The translations under genes and the position numbers were made by a program. Below, one piece after another: positions 1 through 8,738 of a stretch of 64,000 nucleotides of DNA. The DNA is taken from assembly GCF_030410485.1 (NCBI RefSeq), contig NZ_JAUHHC010000002.1, positions 124,001 to 188,000 on the forward strand, given 5' to 3'. The stretch is from Roseateles violae (GTDB taxonomy: Bacteria > Pseudomonadota > Gammaproteobacteria > Burkholderiales > Burkholderiaceae_C). The notes beneath the pieces are model-generated. The model saw only the letters and a program-made list of their open reading frames with translations, made no database searches and was not told where the DNA came from. Each line of letters begins with the position of its first letter. The stretch's first letter is position 1.

Positions 1-634
1 GCACGCCGCCGCCGCTGGCGGAGACGAAGCTGCTGCCGGCCGGCAGCGGCAGGCTGAGGCTCGTGCCGCTGACCGCGGCGGTGCTGCGGTTGCCATAGCT
101 GAGGGTGTAGACGAGCTGCTCGCCGGGCGCCGCGCCGTCCTTGTCGGCGTCCAGGCCCAGCATCAGCGCGTTGTCGGCATCGACGCTGACCGACTGCTGC
201 ACGGTCGCCTGTTGCACCGCATTGACATAGGCGGCGGCCGGCACGGTGATCACCGTGCCGTCGGCGGTGCCGGCGCTGACCGTCATCGGCATCGACACGG
301 TCACGCCGGCGCCCGGCGCCAGCAGGCCGATAGTCCAGTTCACCAGCTCGTTGGGACTGCAGTTGCCGCCGCAGTTGGCGCCGCCGCTCAGATAGGCCTG
401 GTTGATGGTGTTGACGCCGGCGGCCGGCATGCGGGCCTGCAGGCTCAGATTGGCCAGCGGGGCCGCGCTGTCGTTGGTGACGGTGATCAGCGCGATGATC
501 GCTTCGCCGGGCCGCACGCGATCCGGGTTCAGCTGTATGCCCAGTTGCAGCGCCGGCGCCTGCGCGGCGACGACGGCCAGGCACAAGGGGAGCAGGCCAC
601 GCAGCGCGTGGCGAAGGAAGGGGGTCGAAGTCAT
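1..634 (-). CDS. Secreted DUF11-like repeat protein (C-terminus outside window)
   Basis: The reading frame runs off the left edge, so only the first 211 residues are visible. The start is supported by a GGAGGA ribosome-binding site just upstream. Residues 1-25 form a signal peptide (basic start, Leu-rich core, ending near VVAAQA). The mature part is rich in Thr, Val and Gly, with phrases such as NPDRVRPGEAIIALITVTND and EQLVYTLSYGN, which resemble the DUF11/CARDB beta-sandwich domains of surface and secreted proteins. At least two such domains begin in the visible part. The family is recognised by pattern only; the ligand and final location are unknown. The next gene in from this end (VF530) is on the same strand, with a gap of about 100 bases. 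Confidence 0.6.
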   Translation of the reverse strand, partial: MTSTPFLRHALRGLLPLCLAVVAAQAPALQLGIQLNPDRVRPGEAIIALITVTNDSAAPLANLSLQARMPAAGVNTINQAYLSGGANCGGNCSPNELVNWTIGLLAPGAGVTVSMPMTVSAGTADGTVITVPAAAYVNAVQQATVQQSVSVDADNALMLGLDADKDGAAPGEQLVYTLSYGNRSTAAVSGTSLSLPLPAGSSFVSASGGGV

Positions 635-731
635 GCCGGGTCCTCCAGGCGAGTGAAGGGATCTGGCTTTGACAATAGGCAGCCGCGACGCGGCCGGCGG
701 CGCGCTGTCGCCGTATTCGGGGGCCTTACCC

Positions 732-971
732 CTAGCTTCGCGGCCGCTGTCGCGCCTGCTCGCGGCGCATGAACAGATAGAGGCTCTCGACCTTGGCCCG
801 TGCCCAGGGCGTCTTGCGCAGGAACTTCAGGCTCGAGGCGACGCTGGGCTCGCTCTGGAAGCAGCGGATGGCGATGCGCCGGCCCAACTCGTCCCAGCCG
901 AAATACCGGGCCAGCTCGGTGACGATGGCCTCCAGGCTGAGGCCGTGCAGCGGATCCTTGTCGCCGTTCAT
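732..971 (-). CDS. VF530 / DUF2132 family small protein
   Basis: This 79-residue protein matches the VF530-type DUF2132 family along its whole length. It shows the typical DPLHGLSLEAIVTEL start, then a GWDELG turn, an IRCF segment and SSLKFLRKTPWARAKVE. Family members are small helical proteins proposed to bind DNA, but no function is established. The ATG overlaps the stop of the upstream acyltransferase by four bases (ATGA), so the two are probably translationally coupled. The Arg-rich C-terminal tail (residues 69-79) fits a nucleic-acid-binding role, which is inference. Confidence 0.8.
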   Translation of the reverse strand: MNGDKDPLHGLSLEAIVTELARYFGWDELGRRIAIRCFQSEPSVASSLKFLRKTPWARAKVESLYLFMRREQARQRPRS

Positions 972-1558
972 TGGTGGTCGAACTGCTGCCAGTTCTTGCC
1001 CTTGAACTGCGCGTAGTACTGCTTGATCTTGGCCATGTCGGCCTCGACATCGCCGCTGGGCTGGAACACCGGCCCGAGGCCGCTCAAGCGGCGCGGATAG
1101 TCCATATAGGCCAGCACGATGGGCACGCCGGCCTCGTGGGCGATCCAGTAGAAGCCGGTCTTCCAGAAGCGCGTCTTGCTGCGCGTGCCCTCGGGCGGCA
1201 CGATCAGCTGCACCGGGCCGTCGGCGGCGCGCAGCGCGGCGGCCGAGGCCGCCACCAGATTGTTCGACTGCGAGCGGTCGACGGCGATGCCGCCCAGCCA
1301 GCGCATCAGGCCGCCGAAGGGCCAGGAGAAGATCGAGGCCTTGCCCATCCAGTAGATGTTCAGCCGCAGCGCGAAGGCCACCATCAAGGTGTAGGGCAGG
1401 TCCCAGTTGCTGGTGTGCGGCGCGGCGATCAGTACGCACTTGGGCTGGGCGGCCGGCAGCGCGCCGTCCAGCTTCCAGCCGCGCAGGCGCAGCCAAGCCA
1501 GCGAGAGCGCGCGCAGCGTGCTGTTGACGAGGGGCGTGGTGAAGATCGTGCGGTGCAT
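968..1558 (-). CDS. 1-acylglycerol-3-phosphate acyltransferase-like (PlsC family)
   Basis: A 196-residue acyltransferase of the PlsC/LPLAT superfamily, which transfers an acyl chain to a lysophospholipid or related acceptor at the inner membrane. The catalytic HX4D box is PHTSNWD (about residues 48-54), and PPEGTRS near residue 121 is the second family block. GGIAVDRS lies between them, as in related proteins. The substrate cannot be read from the sequence. A paralogue with the same HTSNWD box lies at 26503-27138. The stop overlaps the VF530 start by four bases, so this is the first gene of a two-gene unit. The upstream 215-base gap separates it from a divergent gene. Confidence 0.82.
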   Translation of the reverse strand: MHRTIFTTPLVNSTLRALSLAWLRLRGWKLDGALPAAQPKCVLIAAPHTSNWDLPYTLMVAFALRLNIYWMGKASIFSWPFGGLMRWLGGIAVDRSQSNNLVAASAAALRAADGPVQLIVPPEGTRSKTRFWKTGFYWIAHEAGVPIVLAYMDYPRRLSGLGPVFQPSGDVEADMAKIKQYYAQFKGKNWQQFDHQ

Positions 1559-1773
1559 GGTCGGTACTGCGCGGGGACAAAGCCTCCGATTGTCGCCTGC
1601 GGCTGCCGCTTTATGAGGCAGTCCGACTTCCGGGCTGTGAAATCAATCACTTGGCGGCGGCATGCGCAGGCTGTGCACGGACTTGTCCACAAGCGCTGTG
1701 GATCGTCGGCGGCGCCGGGACTAGGATCGCGATGGGCGGCCGGCCCCTCCGGCCCCAGGCCCGAGGAGGCAGC

Positions 1774-2376
1774 ATGGCGGAGCCCACGATGTATCACGCC
1801 GGGATGCGGCAACTGCAGGACGCCCGCGACACGCGGCGGCTGGCCGACCGGCTGGCGCAGGTGACGCTGCGCCGCCGCTTCAGCGAGGAGGACCGCGCCT
1901 TCATCGCGCGTGCGGCGATGCTTTTCGTCGCGACGGCCGACGCGCAGGGCGGCCCGGACTGTTCCTACAAGGGCGGCCTGCCCGGCTTCGTGCGGGTGCT
2001 CGACGAAAGCACGCTGGCCATTCCGGACTATGACGGCAATGGCATGTACCGCAGCTGGGGCAATCTGCTGGTCAATCCGCGGGTCGGCCTGCTGTTCCCG
2101 GATTTCGAGCGCCAGCAGCGCCTGCGCGTCAACGGCGTCGCCAGCATCCGCGCGGACGACGAGCTGCTGGCGCAATGCCCGGGCGCGGTCTTCATCGTGC
2201 GTGTCAGCGCGGAGCTGATCTTCCCCAACTGCCCGCGCTATCTGCACAAGATGCAGCTGTTCGAGCATTCGGTCCATGCACCGCGCCCGGACTACGAGCC
2301 GCCGGTGCCGGCCTGGAAGGGCTTTGCCGAGTTTCGCGACGCGCTGCCGGCGCGCGACCGACCCGACGCCGTCTGA
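1774..2376 (+). CDS. Pyridoxamine 5'-phosphate oxidase family protein
   Basis: A 200-residue protein with the split-barrel fold of flavin-binding PNPOx-like proteins. Diagnostic stretches are FVATADAQGGPDCSYKGG (about residues 49-67), VRVLDESTLAIPDYDGNGM and LLFPDFERQQRLRVNG. It resembles the subgroup of general FMN- or F420-type split-barrel proteins rather than biosynthetic PdxH, since the PdxH C-terminal signature is absent. The start is chosen for the strong GAGGAGG site seven bases upstream; a longer in-frame extension lacks such a site. It is transcribed alone and converges on the 2Fe-2S gene. Substrate unknown. Confidence 0.8.
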   Translation: MAEPTMYHAGMRQLQDARDTRRLADRLAQVTLRRRFSEEDRAFIARAAMLFVATADAQGGPDCSYKGGLPGFVRVLDESTLAIPDYDGNGMYRSWGNLLVNPRVGLLFPDFERQQRLRVNGVASIRADDELLAQCPGAVFIVRVSAELIFPNCPRYLHKMQLFEHSVHAPRPDYEPPVPAWKGFAEFRDALPARDRPDAV

Positions 2377-2381
2377 GGCCT

Positions 2382-2690
2382 TCAGCCCGGGTCGGGCCGC
2401 TGCGTCGCCGGCGCCGCGATGCGCAGATCGCTGCGCGGGCAGGCCACGCAGGGCAGGATCCAGCCCTCGTCCTTTTCCTCGCGCGACAGTCCCGGCCATT
2501 CGATCCGGTAGGCGATGCGGCCCTCCAGCAGCTGTGCGATGCAGGCGCGGCAAGTGCCGTTGCGGCAGGAATGCGGCAGCACCAAGCCGGCGGCCAGCGC
2601 CGCCAGCAGCACGGTCTGGGGCTCTTCGCAGTCGAAGGCCCAGGCCTGCGGTTCGATCACGATGCGGTAGCGGCTTGCGGCGTCGTCCAT
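2382..2690 (-). CDS. Small 2Fe-2S ferredoxin-like protein
   Basis: This 102-residue protein carries a plant-type 2Fe-2S motif, C42-x4-C47-x2-C50-x30-C81 (SCRNGTCRAC ... LPCVACP). Such proteins are single-electron carriers, or the ferredoxin domain of larger oxidoreductases standing alone. It is close to the length of a bare ferredoxin domain and has no reductase attached. The start at MDDAAS was preferred because a longer in-frame version begins inside the promoter region of the divergent peptidase gene. No redox partner is adjacent, so the pathway is open. Confidence 0.8.
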   Translation of the reverse strand: MDDAASRYRIVIEPQAWAFDCEEPQTVLLAALAAGLVLPHSCRNGTCRACIAQLLEGRIAYRIEWPGLSREEKDEGWILPCVACPRSDLRIAAPATQRPDPG

Positions 2691-2773
2691 CCGCCCATCA
2701 TGCCCGCTCGATACAATCGCAGGCCCGTGAGTCCTCACCCAGCCCGTTCGGCCCCTGCAGCGGCCCGGATCGA

Positions 2774-3283
2774 ATGACCCCAGCGATGAAGTACCTGCAA
2801 GGCTATCCGCCGGCCTTGTTGCAGCAGGTCGGCGAGATGATGGCGCAAGGCGAGCTCGGCCCCTGGCTGGCGCGGCGCTATCCGGAGCCGCACGGGATCA
2901 AGAGCGACAAGGCGCTGTTCGACTACACGCAGGAGCTGAAGTCCCGCTTCATGCGCAACGCAGCGCCGCTGAACCTGGTCCGCTTTGATGCCAAGCTGAA
3001 GATCATCCAGCATGCGCTGGGCACGCACACGCGCGCACCGCAGCAGCAGGGCGCCAAGACCAAGATGCGGCGCGAGATCCGCATCGCCTCGCTGTTCCGC
3101 GAGGCGCCGGCGGAGTTCCTGCGCATGATCGTCGTGCACGAGCTCGCGCATCTGAAGGAGCTCGAGCACGACAAGGCCTTCTATGCGCTGTGCCACCACA
3201 TGGAGCCGAACTACGCGCAGCTGGAGTTCGACACCCGGCTGTGGCTGACGCACCGGGAGCAGCCGGAGCCGCCCGCATCATGA
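2774..3283 (+). CDS. YgjP-like (DUF45) zinc metallopeptidase-fold protein
   Basis: This 169-residue protein belongs to the YgjP/SprT-like metallohydrolase group. The zinc site is HELAHLKELEH, with H122, E123, H126 and H132. The segment around residues 95-110 (KTKMRREIRIAS) corresponds to the family's conserved strand. Some YgjP proteins have been reported to hydrolyse UTP, while others are annotated as M48-like peptidases, so the substrate is uncertain. A second ATG lies 12 bases downstream, so the start is ambiguous by four residues. The stop overlaps the dusC start (ATGA), placing it first in a four-gene operon with dusC, a mechanosensitive channel and a SUI1 protein. Confidence 0.78.
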   Translation: MTPAMKYLQGYPPALLQQVGEMMAQGELGPWLARRYPEPHGIKSDKALFDYTQELKSRFMRNAAPLNLVRFDAKLKIIQHALGTHTRAPQQQGAKTKMRREIRIASLFREAPAEFLRMIVVHELAHLKELEHDKAFYALCHHMEPNYAQLEFDTRLWLTHREQPEPPAS

Positions 3284-4230
3284 TCCTGCTGGCGCCGATG
3301 GAGGGCCTGCTCGACCATATGCTGCGCGATGTGCTGACCCGCGTCGGCGGCATCGACCGCTGCGTGTCCGAATTCATCCGCATCACCGACCAGCTGATGC
3401 CCAATCGGGTGTTCACCCGCATCGTGCCGGAGCTTTTGAACGGCGGGCGCACGCCGGCCGGCGTGCCGGTGCGCGCGCAGCTGCTGGGCTCCGACCCGGT
3501 CTGCATGGCCGAGAACGCGGCCAAGCTGGCCGCGCTCGGTCCCGAGGGCATCGACCTGAACTTCGGCTGCCCGGCCAAATGCGTGAACCGCCATCGCGGT
3601 GGCGCGGTGCTGCTGGACGAGCCCGAGCTGCTGCGCGAGATCACCGCCGCGGTGCGCCGCGCGGTGCCGGCCGGCATCCCGGTCTCGGCCAAGATGCGGC
3701 TGGGCTATCTGGACGACTCGCGCACGCTGGAATGCGCGCAGGCCCTGGTCGACGGCGGTGCCGGCGAGCTGGTGATCCATGCGCGCACCAAGGCCGATGG
3801 CTACAAGCCGCCGGCCTACTGGGATCGCATCGCCGCGGTGCGCGCGGCCGTCGCCGTGCCCATCGTCGCCAATGGCGAGATCTGGAGCGTGGCCGACGCG
3901 GCCGCCTGTCGCGTGCAGTCCGGCTGTGCGGACCTGATGCTGGGCCGCGGCATGGTGGCCGATCCGGGCCTGGCGCTGGCGATCCGCTCGCCCGGCGCGC
4001 CGCCGCTGGTCTGGGGCCAGCTCTTGCCGCTGATGCAGGACTTCTTCGCGCTGGTGCGCGCTCATGTGGCGACGCGCCACCAGGCCGGCCGGCTCAAGCA
4101 GTGGCTGCACTATCTGCGCCGCCGCTATCCGGAGGCCGAGGAGGCCTACCAGCGCGTGCGCACGATCAATGCTCCCGATCAACTGGTGCTGGCGCTGTTC
4201 GGCCCGCCCGCCCTCCAAGAGGCTGCATGA
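3280..4230 (+). CDS. dusC: tRNA-dihydrouridine(16) synthase DusC
   Basis: An FMN-dependent enzyme that reduces uridine to dihydrouridine in the tRNA D-loop. The 316-residue length matches DusC. The TIM-barrel start is MILLAPMEGLLDHMLRD. The catalytic cysteine is C97 in LNFGCPAKCVN, followed by GGAVLL. SAKMRLGY, VIHARTKADGYKPPAYW and PIVANGEIW are FMN and tRNA contact segments of the family. The DusC rather than DusA/DusB assignment rests on the short length and the EGLLD/KPPAYW segments. It overlaps both neighbours by four bases, indicating coupled translation. Confidence 0.9.
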   Translation: MILLAPMEGLLDHMLRDVLTRVGGIDRCVSEFIRITDQLMPNRVFTRIVPELLNGGRTPAGVPVRAQLLGSDPVCMAENAAKLAALGPEGIDLNFGCPAKCVNRHRGGAVLLDEPELLREITAAVRRAVPAGIPVSAKMRLGYLDDSRTLECAQALVDGGAGELVIHARTKADGYKPPAYWDRIAAVRAAVAVPIVANGEIWSVADAAACRVQSGCADLMLGRGMVADPGLALAIRSPGAPPLVWGQLLPLMQDFFALVRAHVATRHQAGRLKQWLHYLRRRYPEAEEAYQRVRTINAPDQLVLALFGPPALQEAA

Positions 4231-6611
4231 GCATCTTCAAGTCCTTCTGCCTGCTGCTGCTGTCGCTGGGCCTGCTGGCCGGCGCGGCGCGCGCCCAGGA
4301 TCCCGCCGAGATCGACGCCAGCCTGGACGCGGCGCGCCAGCAGGTCGAGCGCTTGAAGAAGCGGCTGCAGGAGGATCAGCCCGGCAATGCCGAGCTGATC
4401 GAGTACCGGCAGAAATTGCTGGGCCTGCAGCAGCAGGCGCAGCAGATCGCCCAGCAGCAGCAGCCGGCCTTCGACAGCGCGCAGGCGCGGCTGTCCGAGC
4501 TGGGCCCCGAGCCGACGGGCGTCAAGGAAAGCGCCGACGTGGCCGAGCAGCGCCGCGTGCTGAAGAAGAGCAGCGAGCAGCTCGGCGCGCAGCTGAAGCT
4601 GGCGCGGCTGCTGGCGCTGGAGAGCGAGCAGCTGGCCGAGGAGATCGGCGGCCAGCGCCGCGCGCGCTTTCGCGCCGAGCTGTTCGAGCGCAGCGACTCG
4701 CTGCTGTCGACCGCCTTCTGGGACGAACTGCGCAGCGGCGCCGGCCGCGACGGTCACCGGCTCGAGGCCTTCGAGGCGCGCGTGCGCTCGGCCGCCGCGA
4801 CCACGCCGCCGCAGCGCTGGCTGGCGCTGGCGCTGCTGCCGGCGGCCGCCATCGTCCTGCGCCTGTGGCTGAAGCAGCGCGTGGCGGTGCTCAGCGCCGA
4901 ACGGGCGCCGCCGGGGCGGGTGCGGCGCTCGCTGCTGGCGGTGGCGCGGGCGCTGCTGGCCATGCTGGTGCCGGGCGTTGCCGCCTATGCGCTGATGCAG
5001 GGCATCAGCGGCGGCCTGAGCGCGGGCGACCCGATGCAGGAGCTGGCGCAAAGCATCATCGGCGCCGTCTGCTTCTCGGCCTATATCACCGGCTGCGGCC
5101 GCGCGGTGCTGTCGCCAAAGCGGCCGTCCTGGCGCCTGCTGCCTATCCCCGATTCGGTCGCCAGCGGCCTGCGCTGGTATCCGGCGCTGCTGGGCACGGT
5201 CACCTTTGCCGGCTGGTTCCTCTTGCGCCTGGCCGCCGCGGCGCCGCTGAATTTGGCGCTGGAGGTGATCATCATCGCCGCCGACGCGCTGCTGCTGAGC
5301 GCGCTGCTGGTTCATATCGCCCATCGCGGCGAGCGGCTGCGCCGCCAGGCGGCTGCCGAGGCCGGCGAGGCGCCGCGGCCGCCCTGGTTGTCGCTGATCC
5401 TGTTCGGCAGCTGGGCGATCTTGGCCGCCGTGCTGCTGAGCATCCTGGTCGGCTATGTGGCGCTGGGCAGCTTCATCGTGCACCAGGCCTGCTGGGTCGC
5501 CGTGCTGCTGCTGACCGCCTATCTGCTGAACCTGCTGATCGACGACGCGATCGCCGCCTGGCTCGGTGGCGCGGCGCGGGCGCGCAAGAGCGCCGCCGAA
5601 GGCGAGGGCGGCCCGCCCTCGCGCAAGTCGCTGCTGCGCAACCAGCTGGCCGAGCTGGGCTCCGGCGTGCTGCGCCTGACCGTCTGGCTGCTGACCCTGG
5701 TGCTGATCGTCGCGCCCTTCGGCGAGAGCCCCGGCGATCTGCTGAACCGCACCGATCAGCTGCGCGTCGGCCTCTCGATCGGCGAGCTGCAGCTGCGGCC
5801 GACCATCGTGCTGCAGGCGCTGATCGTCTTCCTCCTGGCCAAGACCGGGCTGCGCCTGCTGCGCGACTGGCTGGACGAGCGCTTCCTGCCGACGACCACG
5901 CTGGACGCCGGCATGCGCAACTCGGTGACGACGCTGTTCGGCTTCATGGGCCTGGTGCTGGCGATCGGCATGGGCCTGTCGGCGCTGGGCCTGGCGCTGG
6001 ACAAGGTGGCCTGGATCGCCAGCGCGCTGTCGGTGGGCATCGGCTTCGGCCTGCAGGCGGTGGTGTCCAACTTCGTCTCCGGCCTGATCCTGCTGGCCGA
6101 GCGGCCGGTCAAGGTCGGCGACTGGGTGGCGCTGGGCGGGGTCGAGGGCGATATCCGCCGCATCAATGTGCGTGCGACCGAGATCCAGATGGCCGACCGC
6201 TCGACCCTGATCGTGCCCAACTCCGAATTCATCACCAAGGTCGTTCGCAATGTGACGCACGAGAGCCCCGCGGGCCTGGTGCAGATCAAGCTGCCGATGC
6301 CGCTGGACACCGACACCGGCCGGGTCAGCGAGATCCTGCTGCGCGCCTTCGTCGAGCATGAGGAAATCATGGCGCAGCCGCCGGCCAAGGTGCAGCTGGA
6401 CGGCATCGAGGCCGGCAATCTGGTCTTCAACGCGACCGGTTCGGTCGGCTCGCCGCGCCAGTCCTATGCGGTGCGCAGTGCGCTGCTGTTCCGCATCCTG
6501 CAGGACCTGCACGCCGCCGGCCTGCCGCTGCGCAATGCGCCCAGCCTGGTGCTGCGCGAGCAATCGCCGCCGCCACCGCCCGCCGCTCCCAATCCGGAAC
6601 CCTCGCCATGA
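4227..6611 (+). CDS. MscS-family mechanosensitive channel with large N-terminal domain (DUF3772 type)
   Basis: A 794-residue inner-membrane channel protein. Residues 1-23 are a signal peptide (LLLLSLGLLAGAARAQ). Residues 24-165 form a Gln- and Glu-rich, probably coiled-coil periplasmic domain. About eight to ten membrane segments follow from residue 190. The MscS pore helix and start of the beta domain lie near residues 603-625 (VGIGFGLQAVVSNFVSG), then ERPVKVGDWV, IQMADRSTLIVPNSEFI and a C-terminal alpha/beta domain. Such channels release solutes on hypo-osmotic shock. The architecture is closest to MscK-like or DUF3772 channels. It overlaps dusC and the SUI1 gene by four bases on each side. 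The Pro-rich C-terminus (PPPPPAAPNPEPSP) is low complexity. Confidence 0.88.
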   Translation: MSIFKSFCLLLLSLGLLAGAARAQDPAEIDASLDAARQQVERLKKRLQEDQPGNAELIEYRQKLLGLQQQAQQIAQQQQPAFDSAQARLSELGPEPTGVKESADVAEQRRVLKKSSEQLGAQLKLARLLALESEQLAEEIGGQRRARFRAELFERSDSLLSTAFWDELRSGAGRDGHRLEAFEARVRSAAATTPPQRWLALALLPAAAIVLRLWLKQRVAVLSAERAPPGRVRRSLLAVARALLAMLVPGVAAYALMQGISGGLSAGDPMQELAQSIIGAVCFSAYITGCGRAVLSPKRPSWRLLPIPDSVASGLRWYPALLGTVTFAGWFLLRLAAAAPLNLALEVIIIAADALLLSALLVHIAHRGERLRRQAAAEAGEAPRPPWLSLILFGSWAILAAVLLSILVGYVALGSFIVHQACWVAVLLLTAYLLNLLIDDAIAAWLGGAARARKSAAEGEGGPPSRKSLLRNQLAELGSGVLRLTVWLLTLVLIVAPFGESPGDLLNRTDQLRVGLSIGELQLRPTIVLQALIVFLLAKTGLRLLRDWLDERFLPTTTLDAGMRNSVTTLFGFMGLVLAIGMGLSALGLALDKVAWIASALSVGIGFGLQAVVSNFVSGLILLAERPVKVGDWVALGGVEGDIRRINVRATEIQMADRSTLIVPNSEFITKVVRNVTHESPAGLVQIKLPMPLDTDTGRVSEILLRAFVEHEEIMAQPPAKVQLDGIEAGNLVFNATGSVGSPRQSYAVRSALLFRILQDLHAAGLPLRNAPSLVLREQSPPPPPAAPNPEPSP

Positions 6612-6940
6612 GCCTCGTCTACTCGACCGATCTCGGCCGCACCTGCCCGAACTGCCGGCAGGCGCTGGCCCAATGCCAATGCGGCAAGAAGGCACCGCCG
6701 GCCGGCGACGGCATCGTGCGCGTCAGCCGCGAGAAGCGTGCCGGCAAGGTGGTCAGCCTGGTCAAGGGCCTGGTCTTGCCGGACGAGCAGCTGGCGGCGC
6801 TTGCCAAGCAGCTGAAGGCCGCCTGCGGCAGCGGCGGCACGCTCAAGGACTGGGTGATCGAGATCCAGGGCGACCATGTCGAGAAGCTGATGCAGACCCT
6901 GCTCAAGCAGGGCCACCAGGTCAAGCGCGCCGGCGGCTGA
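6608..6940 (+). CDS. yciH: SUI1/eIF1-like protein YciH
   Basis: A 110-residue homologue of eukaryotic translation initiation factor eIF1 (SUI1 family). The N-terminus has Cys pairs (TCPNCRQALAQCQC), as in bacterial YciH. The SUI1 core follows: REKRAGKVVSLVKGLVL, LAKQLKAACGSGGTLKDW and IEIQGDHVEKLMQTLLKQG, the expected beta-alpha fold that binds the ribosomal P-site region. In E. coli YciH is thought to help discriminate initiation complexes or inhibit translation in stress. It is last in the operon, overlaps the channel gene by four bases, and converges on the TPR gene 21 bases downstream. Confidence 0.88.
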   Translation: MSLVYSTDLGRTCPNCRQALAQCQCGKKAPPAGDGIVRVSREKRAGKVVSLVKGLVLPDEQLAALAKQLKAACGSGGTLKDWVIEIQGDHVEKLMQTLLKQGHQVKRAGG

Positions 6941-6961
6941 GGCCAACTCGCGTCTTATCGA

Positions 6962-7465
6962 TCAGGGCCGCTTGCTCTTGTACTCGGCGATCTTCTCCTT
7001 CAGATCGCTGTACTCCTCGCAGGGCAGCCAGCAGAGCTTGTCAAGGATCTTCAGCTGCTCCTCGGCCTTGGCCAGATTGCCGATCTGCAGATAGGCCTCG
7101 CCCAGGTATTCGTGCGCGCCGCGGTGCTTGGGGTCGAGCTTCAGCGCCTGCTCGTAGTCCTTGAACGATTTGTCCATCTCGCCGAGTTGGCGGTAGGCAT
7201 GGGCGCGGTAGTTCCAGGCATCCGCCAGGCCCGGCTGGCGCGCGATCACCTGGTCCATGCGCGCGATCACCGTCGACCAGTCCTTGCGCTTCCAGGCCTC
7301 GACGCCGGCCGCCATGTCTGGGTCGGCCGGCTGGGCGACACCGCCGCGGCCGCCACCGCCGCCTCCACCACCGCCGCCGCCGCCGTCGGCCCAAGCGAGC
7401 GGTGCCGGCAGGGCCAGCAGCAGCAGGCTCGCCGCGATCGCACCCAGACCAGATCTCACTGCCAT
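6962..7465 (-). CDS. Exported TPR protein with poly-glycine linker
   Basis: This 167-residue protein has a signal peptide (GLGAIAASLLLLALPAPLAWAD, residues 6-27), then twelve consecutive glycines, then tetratricopeptide repeats from about residue 60 (ADAWNYRAHAYRQLGEMDKS and AHEYLGEAYLQIGNLAKAEE). A C-terminal CWLPCEEYSDL holds two cysteines that could form a disulfide in the periplasm. TPR proteins of this size usually act as scaffolds. The start has an AAGGAGG site; longer in-frame starts would run into the upstream gene. It follows the TIGR03118 gene by 16 bases, so the two probably share a transcript. Confidence 0.75.
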   Translation of the reverse strand: MAVRSGLGAIAASLLLLALPAPLAWADGGGGGGGGGGGGRGGVAQPADPDMAAGVEAWKRKDWSTVIARMDQVIARQPGLADAWNYRAHAYRQLGEMDKSFKDYEQALKLDPKHRGAHEYLGEAYLQIGNLAKAEEQLKILDKLCWLPCEEYSDLKEKIAEYKSKRP

Positions 7466-7481
7466 GCCGGGCCTCCTTGTT

Positions 7482-8639
7482 TCAGCGCGCATCGATGCGG
7501 CCATAGACGCCATGCGTCTCGTCGGCCGGGCCGGCGGTGAAGAACAGCGTCGTCGCCGGCTGGCTGTTGATGCCGTTGCCGAAGGCTAGACCCCAGAGCC
7601 CGTCGATCGCGATCGCCGAGCCATCGCTCTTGGCCAGCGCGCCCAGCATCGCGCCGGTGCTCGCATCGAAGGCATTGATCTTGCCGTCGCCGAAATTGCC
7701 GACCAAGAGCGCATTGGCGAAGGCGCCGAAGCCGGCCGGCGCCAGCGCCAGGCCCCAGGGCGCGTTCAACGCGCCGCCGGCGACCAACTGGCGGATCAGC
7801 GTGCCGGCGCTGTCGAAGACATTGACCCGACCCAGTCCCGCGCCCTTGACTTCATCGCCGCCGGCATCGCGCTTGGCATAGGCGACATAGACGCGATCGC
7901 CCAGCGTCTGCACATTGAACGGTGCGTAGCCGGCCGGTAGTCCTGGATCGACGAAGCGGCTGCCGGCCAGAGGGTTGAAGCCGGCGTCGAAGGCATCGAT
8001 CGCGCCATGGGCGAAGTCGGCCGCGTAAAGCAGGGCCGCGCCGCCGGCGCTGGCCAGGGCCAGGCCCGTATAGGACTTGCCGGCCGCGCTGCCGTCGTAG
8101 ACCGGCAGTGCCACCGTCGCATTGACCGACGGCGCCCAGGCGGCCAGCAGGCCGTCCTCGGTCGCGAACAGGAAGGGGCTGGGGCCGCTGGTCCCGCCGC
8201 TGCCGAGCCGGAAGTCGCTCGTGCTGCCGTTGAAGACGATGCCGATCGGCTTGGGCGGCGTCGTCACGACCAGGCTTTGCGGTACGCCCATGCCATCGTA
8301 CAGCGTCGACGTAGCCGTCGCCTCGTTGGCCACCCAGACGAAGCCCTGCGGATTGAAGGCGATGCCCCAGCAGTTGACCAGCTTCGCATCGCTGTAGCTG
8401 CCGCTCATGCTGTAGGCCGATTGCGGGGTGTCGGTGACGAGCACACTGAGCGCATAGGCATTGCTCGTGCCGGTGCTGCCCGGCGCCGGCGTCATGTCGC
8501 CGCCATAGCTGCCACCCCCGCCGCAGCCGCTCAAGGAAGCCAGCGGCAAGCCCGTGGCGGCCAGCAGCAGGGCCGTGCCGCTGCGCCCGCAGAAGCAGCG
8601 TCGCGAGATATCGCTTGTTGATTGATGCTTGTCGTCCAT
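7482..8639 (-). CDS. TIGR03118-family exported beta-propeller-like protein
   Basis: A 385-residue exported protein of the TIGR03118 family (function unknown). The N-terminus has a twin-arginine-like SRRCFCGRSG followed by a hydrophobic core and a lipobox-like LSGC near residue 47, so it may be a lipoprotein. The body has repeated strands such as KLVNCWGIAFNPQGFVWVAN, GLALASAGGAALLYAADF and APWGLALAPAGFGAFANALLVGNFGDGK, typical of six- or seven-bladed propellers. The start was chosen at MDDKHQ, after a GGAGACGGAG stretch; an ATG eight codons earlier is also in frame. It is followed closely by the TPR gene. Confidence 0.75.
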   Translation of the reverse strand: MDDKHQSTSDISRRCFCGRSGTALLLAATGLPLASLSGCGGGGSYGGDMTPAPGSTGTSNAYALSVLVTDTPQSAYSMSGSYSDAKLVNCWGIAFNPQGFVWVANEATATSTLYDGMGVPQSLVVTTPPKPIGIVFNGSTSDFRLGSGGTSGPSPFLFATEDGLLAAWAPSVNATVALPVYDGSAAGKSYTGLALASAGGAALLYAADFAHGAIDAFDAGFNPLAGSRFVDPGLPAGYAPFNVQTLGDRVYVAYAKRDAGGDEVKGAGLGRVNVFDSAGTLIRQLVAGGALNAPWGLALAPAGFGAFANALLVGNFGDGKINAFDASTGAMLGALAKSDGSAIAIDGLWGLAFGNGINSQPATTLFFTAGPADETHGVYGRIDAR

Positions 8640-8738
8640 CTCCGTCTCCAAGCACGCGCGCAAACCGGCGCGTCATGACGGTGGATGCCGGCGCCGCCGG
8701 CGACGGTTCATGTCGCCGTGCGATAAAAGGGAATGGAT

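Noticed and set aside
4179-6695. A long minus-strand open frame opposite the MscS-like gene
   Set aside because: Composition is Gln/Ala/Arg-rich shadow; the plus-strand frame has clear MscS motifs and overlapping neighbours.
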